The translations under genes and the position numbers were made by a program. Below the pieces are notes generated by a model. That model was not told where the DNA came from. It was given only the letters and a program-made list of their open reading frames with translations, and searched no databases. Source: Pyrocephalus nanus (lineage: Eukaryota > Chordata > Aves > Passeriformes > Tyrannidae). Taken from it: 64,000 nt of DNA. Shown piece after piece: positions 1-10,929 of the stretch. Position 1 is the first letter of the stretch. Every line of letters starts with the position of its first letter. The stretch lies in contig CM076260.1 of NCBI GenBank assembly GCA_038380795.1, positions 3,903,533 to 3,967,532 of the forward strand, written 5' to 3'.

Positions 1-115
1 TTCCAAACCTACCTGGATGTGTTCCAGTGTCACCTGCTCCAGATGACCTTGACAGGAGGATTGAACTAGATGATCTCCAGAGGTCCCTTCCTACACAAAC
101 ACTCTGTGATTCTGT
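1..115 (+). mobile_element. CR1 LINE 3' end fragment
   Basis: The stretch ends with the CR1 pattern 'gaactagatgatctccagag', then 'gtcccttcc' and the tail 'actctgtgattctgt'. It is cut by the window start, so its 5' extent is unknown. Confidence 0.8.
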
Positions 116-1260
116 TTATCTCCCTGCCTGATCCAAAAAAACCATCATCAGCTTATGCTGACGCTATTGGGGTGGACCAGCCTCATTCTTCCCACTCCAT
201 TTACTGTAGTGCCCATTCAGAAATCCTTCTTGCTGGCACATAATCACATAATTTGATTTCTTTTCCTGCAGGTGGTTGGAAAATTGTTAAGCTAATCTTT
301 GCATTTGCAGTGTTTGCTCTCAGATTAGTCAGTGTAACTCAAGATCATTCAATTGTGAGACAATATTTGCACAGTGAGCACTGCGAAGGCTGACACAGTC
401 ACCAGGCTTGGTGATCCTGCTTGTGTAAACAACTTGATGTTGCAATTTTCTCATTACCATTAAATTGCTGTTTTTAATTTGCCTCAGAAACCTCCATCCT
501 TTGAGAAATCACTGGTTTAGGGAGCTGTCTAAATTACGTGCGCTCTTCAATTGTGCCCTGGAAAGGGAAAACCAGTTGTGTTGGATCCAGACTGGAAGGC
601 TGCACTGAATTCCCCATTGTGTCTACATGCACAGGATTTTCAGTCAAGTTGGGCTTAAAACTGTGCACTGGGATAGTTTCCACTGAAAAAAAAAATCCCT
701 CTCTGAATATCAGGCCATAAATGAACATTGGGAAGATTCTTGTGAATTAACCAGGAGTTATCGTGCAGAAAAACTGCATTTTGTGAAGCAGGGCTCCTCA
801 TGTGCTCCATTTCCTCTGCTTCCAGGGTTTTTCCTTAATATTTGAATTTGAGATTTCTGATTTTAGGATTGACTTGCCAGTATAACCCTCAAAAGACCCC
901 AAGAGACCCAAGAGTAACCCTTTGGTACTCATGTGAGTCTGGTAAATAGACAAGGATGTTCCCAGGAGTCTCATGTTTTGTTTAATTACGGACTAGATTA
1001 ATAGTGTTCATATCTGTCCAATGCTTGGTATTTTACCTTGAATTTGGGGGAGCTTTGTTGCCTGTATGTAGGAAGATGACTCAAGCTATAAATGGAATAT
1101 GCTTCACCCTGACAAGAGCAGTGTCTTCTCAGTGCTCTCCCTATGAAAGCACCATCAGATCTAACTAATCCTCCATGTCCTTAATTAAATAGCTCTGGTG
1201 CAAAGAACTTTACCTTCTGTGCCTGGAAATTGAAGCTGATTACTCTCCTGCTGGAAAAGC

Positions 1261-1294
1261 TTTTTTTCCTTTTTTTTTTTTTTTTTTTTTTTTT
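1261..1294. repeat. Poly-T tract
   Basis: Seven T, two C, then 25 T in a row. It is a simple low-complexity tract; no retrogene is seen beside it. Confidence 0.9.
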
Positions 1295-1934
1295 ACAGGA
1301 ATTAAGCTGTTTCTCATGCCATTGTCCGGTTGCAAATTGGCCTGAGACTGACTTGTGCCATGGGCTCTGACCTCCAAAACTGCCCACTCATTTTTTTCCT
1401 GAACTAATCAGCTCGATGAACTATTTACAGTTGGCTTTTGGGTCTTCTCACTGCTTCTGTTGCTGCCCCTGTCTGAGTAATTAATGACACTGTGGCTTGT
1501 TTATGGTCTTGAGTTACTAATGCTGTTGGCTGCAAATGCATTTTTACCTCTGGGACGTGCCAATTTCCCGGTTCTAGTCCCACCTTACCAGCCCAGGTCA
1601 ATTCTTTGTGTGTAAACAGATTTATCCTGTAATAGTTGGGGAGAGACTGGGGTCATTCATCAGTTCCATGGAGAACATTCCTGGCCAGACTCTGCCCTTT
1701 TTGTGCCTGTGCAACTCAGCAGAAGCTGGAAAGATTCCTGCAGGACAGCTAAGATTAAAATGAATAAGAAAGGAAAAAAGAGACAGGATTACTTTTCCAA
1801 GTCAGGGTACAGCCAGTCTCAATTAAAAATAGAGATATTGGATAGTGCACCTCATGTCCAGCCACATGCCCAGCCCTGATCCAGGTTGTATCAATGTTTG
1901 CAAGAGACATTAATGAGGGATCTGTTATGTGGCC

Positions 1935-2005
1935 CTCTTAGGTAGGATAATACCACCTGCATTTTAAAGCTGGAGTAAAGAGAAGTTACACAGCAGCAGA
2001 TAATG
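1935..2005 (+). repeat. Possible MIR-like SINE remnant
   Basis: The order 'taggtaggataataccacc', 'tgcattttaaagctggagta' and 'agagaagttacacagcagca' recalls the 3' half of MIR-type SINEs, where a 'cattttacagatgaggaaac' block precedes 'agagaagttaagtgacttgc'. The conserved block between them looks partly deleted, so this is a tentative reading from memory. Confidence 0.4.
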
Positions 2006-2334
2006 CAGATAGGAATAAAAATATCATCTGGTGACCTTGGAAATGGGTTGTTGGGTTACGTTCCAGGCTTGTTCTATCCCAGACAATCATTTCAAGCATG
2101 TTAATTGATAAGGGAAAGCAGAGTTTGTTCTCCTATCTCCTCCAGAAACCTATTACAGATGTTCAGTGCATGGATAGTCAGAAGCATTTTGATAATTTCC
2201 AGCTTTGGTTTATTCATACCTACAGTTACTTACAATCTTTTTTGGGATATTGTTGTCTTTTGTCATAAATTATTATTTTTTTCAGTCTATAGTTCTCTAT
2301 GTACCTTTTCTCCTTCTGGTTGTTTTTGGAGGTG

Positions 2335-2360
2335 GTTTTGTTTGTTTGTTTGTTTGTTTT
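2335..2360. repeat. (GTTT)n microsatellite
   Basis: About six GTTT units in a row inside a T-rich stretch. Confidence 0.9.
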
Positions 2361-2849
2361 AATGTGTGTAAGGCTAATTCCTTAGTGATTTATGATTCAA
2401 GCACAACTATTCCTGCCATTTTTTAAAAACATTTATTTCAGAAACTGGAAGAAGATGGTCCCATTATCTATTTACCTTTGTTGCCCAGTTTGATTACCTG
2501 TGTATATTCATCAGGGTTACCATGGGTGATCCCTGCTATGACATGAATTTAAGGGACATCTTCCATTCATGTCTTTGGATCATTAGTAAAATTCATCACT
2601 GTTTTGTTAAGGCATTTTGTACCAACATCTAAAAACCACAACCCTATTAACTCAGTGGTAAACTGACAACAGGGACTGTTGTAACAATGGAACTCAGAAA
2701 AAAAGGACCTCAGTGATCAGATTGTGCTATTTTCATCACATGGAATTGAATTGGGTGAGGAATTTCTCAAGGTCTAAAGTGGATGAAATCCTGGGAGCTA
2801 AGAGGCTGTCCTGTCTTTGAGGGAAGATCAGGAGAAATCAGGAAAGTTG

Positions 2850-2912
2850 AAACAGGAGTTGGACTGATGATCCTTGTAGGTCCCTTCCAAATCAGGATAT
2901 TTTATGAAATAG
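2850..2912 (+). mobile_element. CR1 LINE 3' tip
   Basis: 'aggagttggactgatgatcc' followed by 'gtcccttccaa' and a degenerate 'atattttatgaaat' tail. It is short and diverged. Confidence 0.7.
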
Positions 2913-3443
2913 AAATTATAAAGGTGAATGTGGTGCTTTTGCTAAGAGGATGGAAGTAGAATTTCCACTGCAAACTTCTTTAGAGGTTCTCCTTTCACTT
3001 TCTACTCCCTCACATCCAGGTTAGAATCGCCTCAATCAACAGCAAAGCTGGAGTACTTAATGATGTGCACAACCCCTTTAAGGGGTTGCAGAGCCCATTG
3101 TAACATCCACTAGACTGTTTTGGCACTCTGATTTCCAAAGAAACTCAGTATAGGCTACTTAAACATTTGAAGGCACCTTCTCTGGAATTGCTGCAATCAT
3201 GAGCAAGAGAAACCCTGCAAAAAAATGGCAACTCAGTCTAGCTTGTTTGTTTTTCTGTGGTGGAAATTGGCCTTTTTGGAAAGGGAGGGAAATTTCCTGG
3301 GTAAAGAAGGGTTCACAGTGTGCTGGTTTGCAGCTCTTTCCTGATAGTTGTTTGCTGTGCTCCTGTAATGAATGTGGAACCCTCTGTGCTGAGACTGCTT
3401 GGAGGAGACTTGGAAACCTCTGCATTCATTATTAGCCTTAAAA

Positions 3444-3606
3444 ATCATGGAATCATTTAGGTTGGAAACGACCTCCACAAATAACCCAGCACTGCCGGGT
3501 CCACCATTAATCCACGTCCCCAAGTGCCACAGCTGCATGTTTTTTGAACACTTCCAGGGATAATGATTCCACCACTTCACTGGGCAGCCTCTTCCTTGAC
3601 CAGCTC
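3444..3606 (-). mobile_element. CR1 LINE fragment, antisense
   Basis: The + strand reads the complement of the CR1 3' end, with the 'cccagcactgccgggtccac', 'ccccaagtgccac' and 'ccaccacttcactgggcag' blocks of one CR1 subfamily. A 192-codon minus-strand open frame (3233-3811) passes through it and is not a gene. Confidence 0.85.
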
Positions 3607-4689
3607 TAGTCTGTCCACTAATTTCATAACACAACCAGTTAAATGCATATATTTCCACATGGAACTCTAAACCTATATATTTGTTTACAAAATAAGTTGT
3701 TTCACTGTGCTGTTGGTACAGAGAATATTTTTTTTCTTGCTGCTTATACTTTTTGCACAATATAAGGTATTTTTTGTTCTCTTTGGGATCACCCCATTCC
3801 ATCTTTCCCACGAAGCTACATATATACCTTTATTCTCTCTGTTAGCAAAATTCTTATTCAGTGCTGGGAATGGAAAGATTGTTGCAAAATTCCTCTTTTG
3901 GTTTATATAGAAAAAAAGCACATTTTTTAAGCTGGGTGGTGAAGTGCAGGCAGAACACCGTTCTTACAGCAGCAGATGAGAGAGTGTCCTATGATTGTTG
4001 GCTCAGGGATGCTGGTTGTACAGAGGAAGACCTACCCAAGCCAATTGAAATTCTATAATTTTATGGTTGTAGTGAGCATTTATCAGTTAATTTGGCAAAG
4101 GGTTAGAGGTGTGACAGGCAGGAAAGACAGATGATGATGTTAAGAGACAGGTTTAGCTTCTTTGAGCACTGGGCAGTGTTTTCCTTGTTAACTCTATTGA
4201 CTGTAGCAAATAACATGTATTTGCATCCCTTTCATGTGTGTGTAGGAGGGAGGAGCCTGCACCAATTTGTCTGGTTTAATTATAGATGTTCTACCCACCT
4301 TCCTAATTGCTCCTTCATTAAGAAGTAGCTTGTTTCTTTTTTCCCTAGGAGCTAAAAATAATCAACTTTTGTTTGTTTCTGTAAATATTTTTTTTTCTGC
4401 CCTTGAGGAGATAATTATTTCTATTGTTGCATGAAGATGGTGGCCAATACAGGAGGAATAATTAGAGCAGATGGCTGAAAATACTTCCCTTGTAAAAGAC
4501 ATCTAGTGTAATAAAATACCTCCCCTCCTCTTTTGTCTCCTCCAAATATATACGTTTTTCTTTCCTTCAGGTGGATGGGAGTTGGGTGAGGGGGCGTAAA
4601 TCTTTTCCTGATGTATTAAACTGAGGACCTGTCAAGAGTTCACAGCCTGGAAAGTGAGCTCCCCGTATCCATCACTGAAATTAAAGTGT

Positions 4690-5000
4690 TTTCAAATGTG
4701 GTGTGGAGTCCTGGGTGTGCGGCGTGGGGAAATATCCGCTGCACTCCATCACTTGAAATGTTAACCTTGTCTCTCCGTGGTGACTGAGGACAGGAACACT
4801 TGCTCTCGGTACTTGCTGGTTAAATGGCAATCTGTCAGCACCAAGGAAAGGCTGCCCTCGTGGGTGTCAATCTCGGCTGTGTCGGCTCCGCTCCAAACCT
4901 TTGCTCGTTCCTGGCCGTGCGCTCCGGGAGGGATGAACATTCCTCCTGCTGGAGATCGCAGGAGCCGCTCTGTGCTCTGTGTCCTGTAGGATGTGCACGG
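4690..5000. promoter_or_regulatory. CpG-richer patch, possible regulatory element
   Basis: By eye this stretch holds about fifteen CpG dinucleotides, many more than its surroundings, and is not explained by the CR1 copy that begins at 5101. No start codon in good context, TATA box or conserved coding frame was recognised. It could be an unmethylated regulatory site, a small CpG island or a chance GC-rich stretch. Confidence 0.25.
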
Positions 5001-5100
5001 GGGAAAGGATAAATCTGGCTGCCAGGGGAGGAGTTGGTGGGGAAACCCTGTTGATTTCAGGTTTTTCTCCAGGTAACTCACCATGAACCCACAAGCTGGA

Positions 5101-5346
5101 ATCATGGAATCACAGACTGGATTGGGTCAGAAGTGATCTCAAAGAGCATCTTGTTCTAACTCCCCTGCCGTGGGCAGGGACACCTTCTACTAACCCAGGT
5201 TGCTCCAAACCCCATCCAGCCTGGCCTTGAACACTTCCAGGGATGGGGCAACCACAGCTTCTCTGTGGCAACAAGGCAAGCTTCTCTTCTCACAGGGCAA
5301 CCTGTACCAGGGCCTCACAGTAAAGAATTTCTTCCTAATTTCTAGG
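5101..5346 (-). mobile_element. CR1 LINE fragment, antisense
   Basis: Starts with 'atcatggaatcacagactgg' (complement of the CR1 tail) and continues through 'ccgtgggcagggacacct' and 'cttccagggatggggcaac' to 'aagaatttcttcctaattt'. About 245 bases of the 3' region. Confidence 0.9.
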
Positions 5347-6099
5347 TAATAAGGGAAAATACTGAGCACAGCAGGAAGCAGAGCTTGAGTTTAAAGTACA
5401 TCACTTTTTATTGTTTTTATTTTAAAATGTCTTTGTTTTCTTGTCACAGGATAAAAGGTCTTGTCTTGGTGTCTGTAACAGTTGTTGCAGTCCTTTTTCA
5501 GGACCGTACTCAAAACAAACGCCACTTAACAAAACAAATTGTAAAGTTACCACAGAGTATGATCAAATTACCTATACCTTGTCTAAAGAGGACTTTTTCA
5601 ACACTTTTAAGCCCAAACCTTGCATTTTGGTTTCCTTCCCACTTGTGAATTGTTTGCCAGCCTGTGTAAGATTGCAAGTACACCACTGTTATTTATTCAT
5701 TTGTTGCAGTGGCTGCTGCTTTTACTGAGCCCTGGTAGTCACAGGCACAAGCTGAGAAACTGATACTGAGAGATCGTGTCCCCAAAGGCTGACATAAAGG
5801 TAACCCCAGGCTGGCTGACAACAGTAGCAGCTAAAAAACATAAAATGGAGAGAAATCTGCCTGAAAATTTTTTAAAAAAAAGGTGCAGGAGGGAGAAAGG
5901 ATATAATGTGCTAAATTGCAGGGAGATTGTGCATCATTTATTCCATGACATAGAATGTTATTTTACCTTTACGTAATTCATTCTTTTTTTTGGAGATCTA
6001 ACTGGGAAGTTGATACTCCCCCCAACATTAATTGGTATTATACATAAGCTGTTGGCCTGCCACACATGGTGTGGCCTTGATGTGGGTTGTGAATAGTAG

Positions 6100-6313
6100 C
6101 ATAGAATATTATGAGTTGGAAGGGACCCACCGACATCATTAAATCCAGCTCCTGGCCCTACAGAGGACAACCCCAACAATCCCACCACGTGCCTCAGAGT
6201 GTTGTCCAAATGTTTCTTGAGCTCTGCCAGGCTTGTGTCTGTGACCACTTCCCTGGGGAGTCTGTTCCAGTGCCCAGCTACACTCTGGGTGCAGAACCTT
6301 TTCCTAGTAAATA
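6100..6313 (-). mobile_element. CR1 LINE fragment, antisense
   Basis: Complement of a CR1 subfamily with 'ccagctcctggccctacag', 'gtgttgtccaaatgtttctt' and 'gtctgttccagtgcccagc'. A related copy of the same subfamily lies at 42151. Confidence 0.85.
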
Positions 6314-8189
6314 CAATTTGGTGTGTACATGACACACTCCAAATAGATGTCAGAGCTGGAAAGGTATTGCAGGACTCTGTTTGGGTGACCATTTTAAGTG
6401 CTCAGTTCATGTTACACTTGTTTTCTTGTGAAAACCACCGAAAAGGTCTCTTGCCTCAATTTAGCTACCGATTTTCACCAATCTTGCAGGACTACAGCAT
6501 ATTTGTGTTCTCACTCCTCCTATTAAATCCAGTTGAAATGGCCCATGTTCAATAGCTCTGACAGTGACACAGGTAGCTGCAGACATGTGATGGTCTCATA
6601 AGCTCTGTTTTCTCCAAATCATCTTCCCAGCTCTGCTATACGCTGAAGCCAGAGCGTGAAGCTGCCTCCTCACTGCAGCAGCTGCCCCCAGCCAGCTCCA
6701 GCTCCACCACTACTACTCAGGGTTTGTTTTACTCCAGCTCCTCTTTCTCCCATCCTGACTTTCAAGCCCCCTGCCATTTTTCCTGCAGCTGGGAAAAGCA
6801 CAGGAGGAAAATGCCCGGTGGCTGATGCGCAGCTTTCCTTGGCTCTGCAGGTTCCTCCTGGTTCATTCACCAAGCATGTGTGGGATGGGCACTCAGCCAC
6901 GACCCCGGCACTTGCAGCTGCTGCTGCTCCTCAGTCTGACTGAGAACTATTTAAATTAAACACCAGAGGTCAAATACTGGGTGCCAAAGAGGGGGAAAAT
7001 GGAAAAAGAATGAGGTTTTTCTTCTATGAAAAAAAGCAGTGAGAGAGACATTCTTATCCTGCGCAGCTGCAGGCAGAGAGAAAGGTGCTGAAGTCTCTTC
7101 ATGGTGAAGAGGTTTATGTCATGGCCATATAGTCCTTTGAGAGATGAAATGGTTGTCCCAATATTTTTTCTTTGGGGTCTCAGGTGAGTTGGTCCATCTC
7201 AGTGGCCCTAAGAGTGTGCTCAGACTGCAGGGCAGCGAAGTCCCCCAATGTCACCCTTAGCAGAGTGAGATGGTGGTATTTGGTGTCTGTAGGGTCAGTG
7301 TGGGCTACAAACAATCCCATAGTGATAACTAGGCAAGACAGGAGGGAAAATAGAAGGGCCAGATGGGAGCTATGACTTTGTCACCCACCCTGCTTGATGA
7401 GAGATATGCAATTAGTTTATGTGTTCGTTCGTGTTATTTCACCATGGGCTGCTCAAAAGGAACTGGACACAATCACTACCACCATTCAGCAAAGGAACTT
7501 AAAAATTCCACTGCAGTTGGAGATGGCACTGTGCTTTTCTCCCAGAAAACAGGGAGGGTGATCATATGGGATTCACAAGGTCCAGGAAAGTGTACTGGTG
7601 AATGAGGGCAGGGGGCCATTTCACTAACCTTGCACTAGACCACTCCTTCTTCTTTCAAGGGACTTAAGGATGTGATCTTTCATCCTAGGGAAGGATGTAG
7701 GACTACATGTAGGGTCACCAAATAAGATTGTTTGATGTCTTTCCTCAATCTCCACAGAGCTGCCTTCCCTCTATCCGCCCTGAACATTCCTTCATGCTGT
7801 GGTGATTTAAAGTGTGTTCCTTGAACAAACCATCTTTTTCCTCTTTGGAAAGATTCTTTAGATTTATTCTCTCCATCATAATGCAAGGATGGTACAAGTG
7901 ATTATAAACAGCTCTTGATCTCGTGTTATTAGTTGATGTTCATCTGGTTACCTTTCTTTAAAAAGAAAAAGGAATAATACAAATCAGAAATCACTTGAAG
8001 GATGCAGAGGCAGGTGGTGCACGTGGCAGTGAACAAAGCCAGGCATCTTCTCACTGGAAACCTTTAGGTATGGACTGAGTGGAACAATAGAGATTTTTAT
8101 GACCTTAATCAACCCATTTTCTCCCTCTTTGTAATCATTCTTTGCATAGTAAAATTTCTTTTGAGCACTAAAATCTGTTTAGATTTTCC

Positions 8190-8348
8190 AGAGAATCTGT
8201 GGCTGCCCCACCCCTGGAAGTGTCCAAGGCCAGGTTGGACGGGGCTTGGAGCAACCTGGGATAGTGGAAGGTGTCCCTGTCCGTGGCAGAGGGTTGGAAT
8301 GAAATGATCTTTTAAGTCCCTTCCAACCCAAACCATTCCATGATTCTG
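8190..8348 (+). mobile_element. CR1 LINE 3' end fragment
   Basis: Sense copy: 'ctggaagtgtccaaggccag', 'gttggacggggcttggagca', 'cccttccaacccaaaccatt' and a 'ccatgattctg' tail. Confidence 0.92.
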
Positions 8349-9455
8349 CAGTTATACTGTCATGGATGAGCACAGAGGCTTTTATGCCAGAGGGTGTTGG
8401 TAAGACTGAATGGCTACAGGGTCTTCTAAGAGATGACAGCAGAAATCCAGCAAGAGCTTAAGCACGGATTTTGTATGCAAAGAAGCTTAAATGAAGAATT
8501 AGAGTGTTTTATATTTAGGAAGGGGAAACATCTTTAAAAAAGTTACAATATGAAGAAGAGTTTATTCTTCTTAACTCTTGCAAGGCTTCTATTAACAGCT
8601 TCCCAGGTTTTTGGTGCTAGCAAGAGCAGTCTGGTATATCCCTTATGGTCTTGCTTTCCCCTTGGGGTTAACTGGAGGGCTTTATGTGACTTCAGAGGGT
8701 TAGAGTGATGTCAGAGTGACTTTAAAACATTCAACAAGCCTTCTCAACCTAATGTTCTGGTGGATCCCATCATTGCATCATGTGCTGGTGGCATTGGCAA
8801 TGTTTGTGCCAGACAGAAATTTATGCAATATGTAATTCTGTGCTACAGTTGGCTTGATAAGCAGTGTATCTGAGAAATATGAACCTTCCCATGGAGTGTA
8901 CTGTCCTCTGTCCCATGCTCTGGGATAAAGACAGGTTTATTAGCTGCTTTTTCAGTGGATCTGTGGTATACCCTTGCATATTGTATACAATCTAGTTCAA
9001 AGCACTGTCACTGAAGAGTAATTCACAGCCTCTCTGGAAAGACAGTGTATAAAGATATCTATCCTTTCAGCTGGAATTTCATCCTAAATCCCTGAAATAA
9101 ATAATTATATGTTTACAACTAATGAAAATGAAACTTGTCCTATCATACTTAACCTTGTAGAAATTGTACTCTCTGTAGCCATTGTGTACAGATGTGAAGG
9201 CTTGTCTGTACTTCTGTAATGATGAAGTGGTTCACTCCCTCTGACACCAGAGATTTAGCTCCCAGATGTTTTAACTGTGTGTCTGTTAATGTAGTTCCAG
9301 GTTCCAGTCTAAACTGAACCAAGTAAATTCCCTTTGTAGGGTAATCATGGAATGTGTCAAAGGGTAGAAAACAGCAGCATCCACCCAGGATGAACATCAA
9401 ACAGTTGTATCATTTAGCCTGGGAACCATCACCCCTTCCCTGGTGTAAATGATTA

Positions 9456-9571
9456 GAATAATCGAACTTTAGAAGGCTCTGAGTTTGAAGGTACCTTATG
9501 GATCATCTTGTTCCAACCCCCTGCCATGGGCAGGGACACCTTCCTCCGGACCAGATTGCTCAGGGACAGTG
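9456..9571 (-). mobile_element. CR1 LINE 3' tip, antisense
   Basis: 'ttccaaccccctgccatggg' followed by 'cagggacaccttcctccgga' and 'ccagattgctcaggga'. Truncated after about 115 bases. Confidence 0.85.
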
Positions 9572-9967
9572 CTATGGGAAATGTCATATAAAGCATCATG
9601 CACATAAAGCTAAAACTGACAAAAGCACAGTAAAAAAGAATAACTATCATAACACCACCAGTATTGATTCACCTAAACCTCTGCAGATCCAGAGCAAGAG
9701 CTTTAATGCACATGATGTGCTCAATTTGAAAATGGAGTGATTTTGCTTTAGTGTTGAGGTTATTCTTTCCACTGCTGTTTCACATTAGCACAACCCAGTG
9801 AGGACCACAAATATTTCCATGTCTGGTTTCCCCTTCCACCTCAAATGAGTTGAGAATGTTCTTGTTAATTCTCATATGAGACCAAGTAATATGTTATGGA
9901 TGTCCACACTTGTGCACACATGTCCATGCAAAATTACTCACATATTCCTCAAGAAATTGGCCAAATG

Positions 9968-10060
9968 GGACCCTGAGCAACCTGGTCTAGTGGAAGGGGA
10001 GCTGGAACTAGATGATCTTTGAGGGTCTTCCAAACCCAAACTATTCTGTGATTCTATGAA
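9968..10060 (+). mobile_element. CR1 LINE 3' tip
   Basis: 'gagcaacctggtctagtgga' through 'ctagatgatctttgagggtc' to the tail 'attctgtgattctatgaa'. With the antisense copy at 9456 it forms a short inverted pair. Confidence 0.88.
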
Positions 10061-10778
10061 ACCTTCACTGCAAAGTGCATGCCTGAAGTTTAGAGGTGAG
10101 GAGGAGCCATGATTTGAAACACACAGGCATCATTTTACCATTGCTCGTTGTGAGTCAGTCTCTTTGCTGTTTTTGAGTTGTTCAGTGCTTTATTTGGAAC
10201 TGATGTACAAGCCATCAAAGCAGTGGCAATAAAAACACTGGATAAGCTGAGAAAGCTAAAAAGGTATTTGAAAGGAGGAATGTCTCTCTCAATGCGGGCG
10301 AGTGGCAGGAGAGCCTTTGAAAAAAAATCCTCTGAAGCAAAATACTGCCTGTCTAGCAGGATGTTTTAATTCCAAACTCTTCAGGCTATTTTTATGACAT
10401 TGCCAGGAAATAACAGTGCAGTTCTGCTTTTTGGGAGGCAGAGAGAGACACACACCAGGCAAACCTGTGGTCGTTCTGCAGCCAGACCTGCAGTGAATCC
10501 CCTCGTTCCCCAGAGCAGAACGAGACAAAGGGGCAACCCCTGAATTGTGACAGGCATTTCTGAGGGCCAAGAACTTCTCCAACCCCAATCCCCCTATTCC
10601 TTTTCCCTACACAGGGTTCCCTCTGGAAGCCTTGCCCAGAGCACAGCAGAGGAGATGCCAAAACCCTGCCGGACAACGTGGCATTGGCACCTCCTCCGCA
10701 CTTCTCTGGGCAAGTTGGCTCCTTGAAGGGTGGAAGGGGGTGAGCTTTGAACTTCTCTGGATCCTTTTTTCTTTCCAG

Positions 10779-10929
10779 CTTGCCCTGCAGTTTTGTGGCC
10801 AGTGGGACGAGGACTCCAGCTGGCCTGCTGGCCACCAGCCACGAGATGGCGATAACGTCACGATAGAAGAAGGCCGGACGCTGCTGTTGGGGACCAGCAC
10901 CAGCGTCCTCAACCTGCTGCATCTCAAAG
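10779..10929 (+). CDS. PKHD1: PKHD1 exon A: start of first G8 domain
   Basis: The acceptor is a clear pyrimidine run ending 'ctttccag'; the donor is 'CTCAAAG|gtctga'. The 151-base exon enters in phase 0 and leaves in phase 1, giving 50 codons plus one base. It reads LALQFCGQWDEDSSWPAGHQ, then a glycosylation sequon in DNVTIEEGRTLLL, and ends near LNLLHLK. The W-x-x-G-x-x-P-x-x-G-D-x-V-x-I pattern is how G8 domains begin in PKHD1, PKHD1L1, TMEM2 and CEMIP proteins, so this opens the first G8 domain. A minus-strand open frame of 224 codons across it is a shadow of this GC-rich exon. The donor is not a perfect consensus, but phase and sequence continue exactly into exon B. Confidence 0.93.

Larger units (their letters stand above)
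1..10778 (+). other. Sequence upstream of exon A, presumed PKHD1 intron
   Basis: No exon of PKHD1 or of another gene was recognised here. Exon A begins at a splice acceptor, so this stretch should be the 3' part of an intron longer than 10.7 kb. It contains eight CR1 fragments, one possible MIR-like remnant, a poly-T tract, a GTTT microsatellite and a CpG-richer patch near 4700-5000. Open frames here are short or run through CR1. Nothing further was seen in the remaining unique sequence. Confidence 0.6.

Noticed and set aside
3233..3811. 192-codon minus-strand open frame, one of the longest in the window
   Set aside because: Its middle part (VKWWNHYPWKCSKNMQLWH and GTWINGGPGSAG) is a translation of the CR1 3' end at 3444-3606; the rest resembles no protein family and has no coding support.
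6656..6943. GC-rich 95-codon + strand frame
   Set aside because: Proline, alanine and serine rich, without domain or splice context fitting PKHD1; probably chance.
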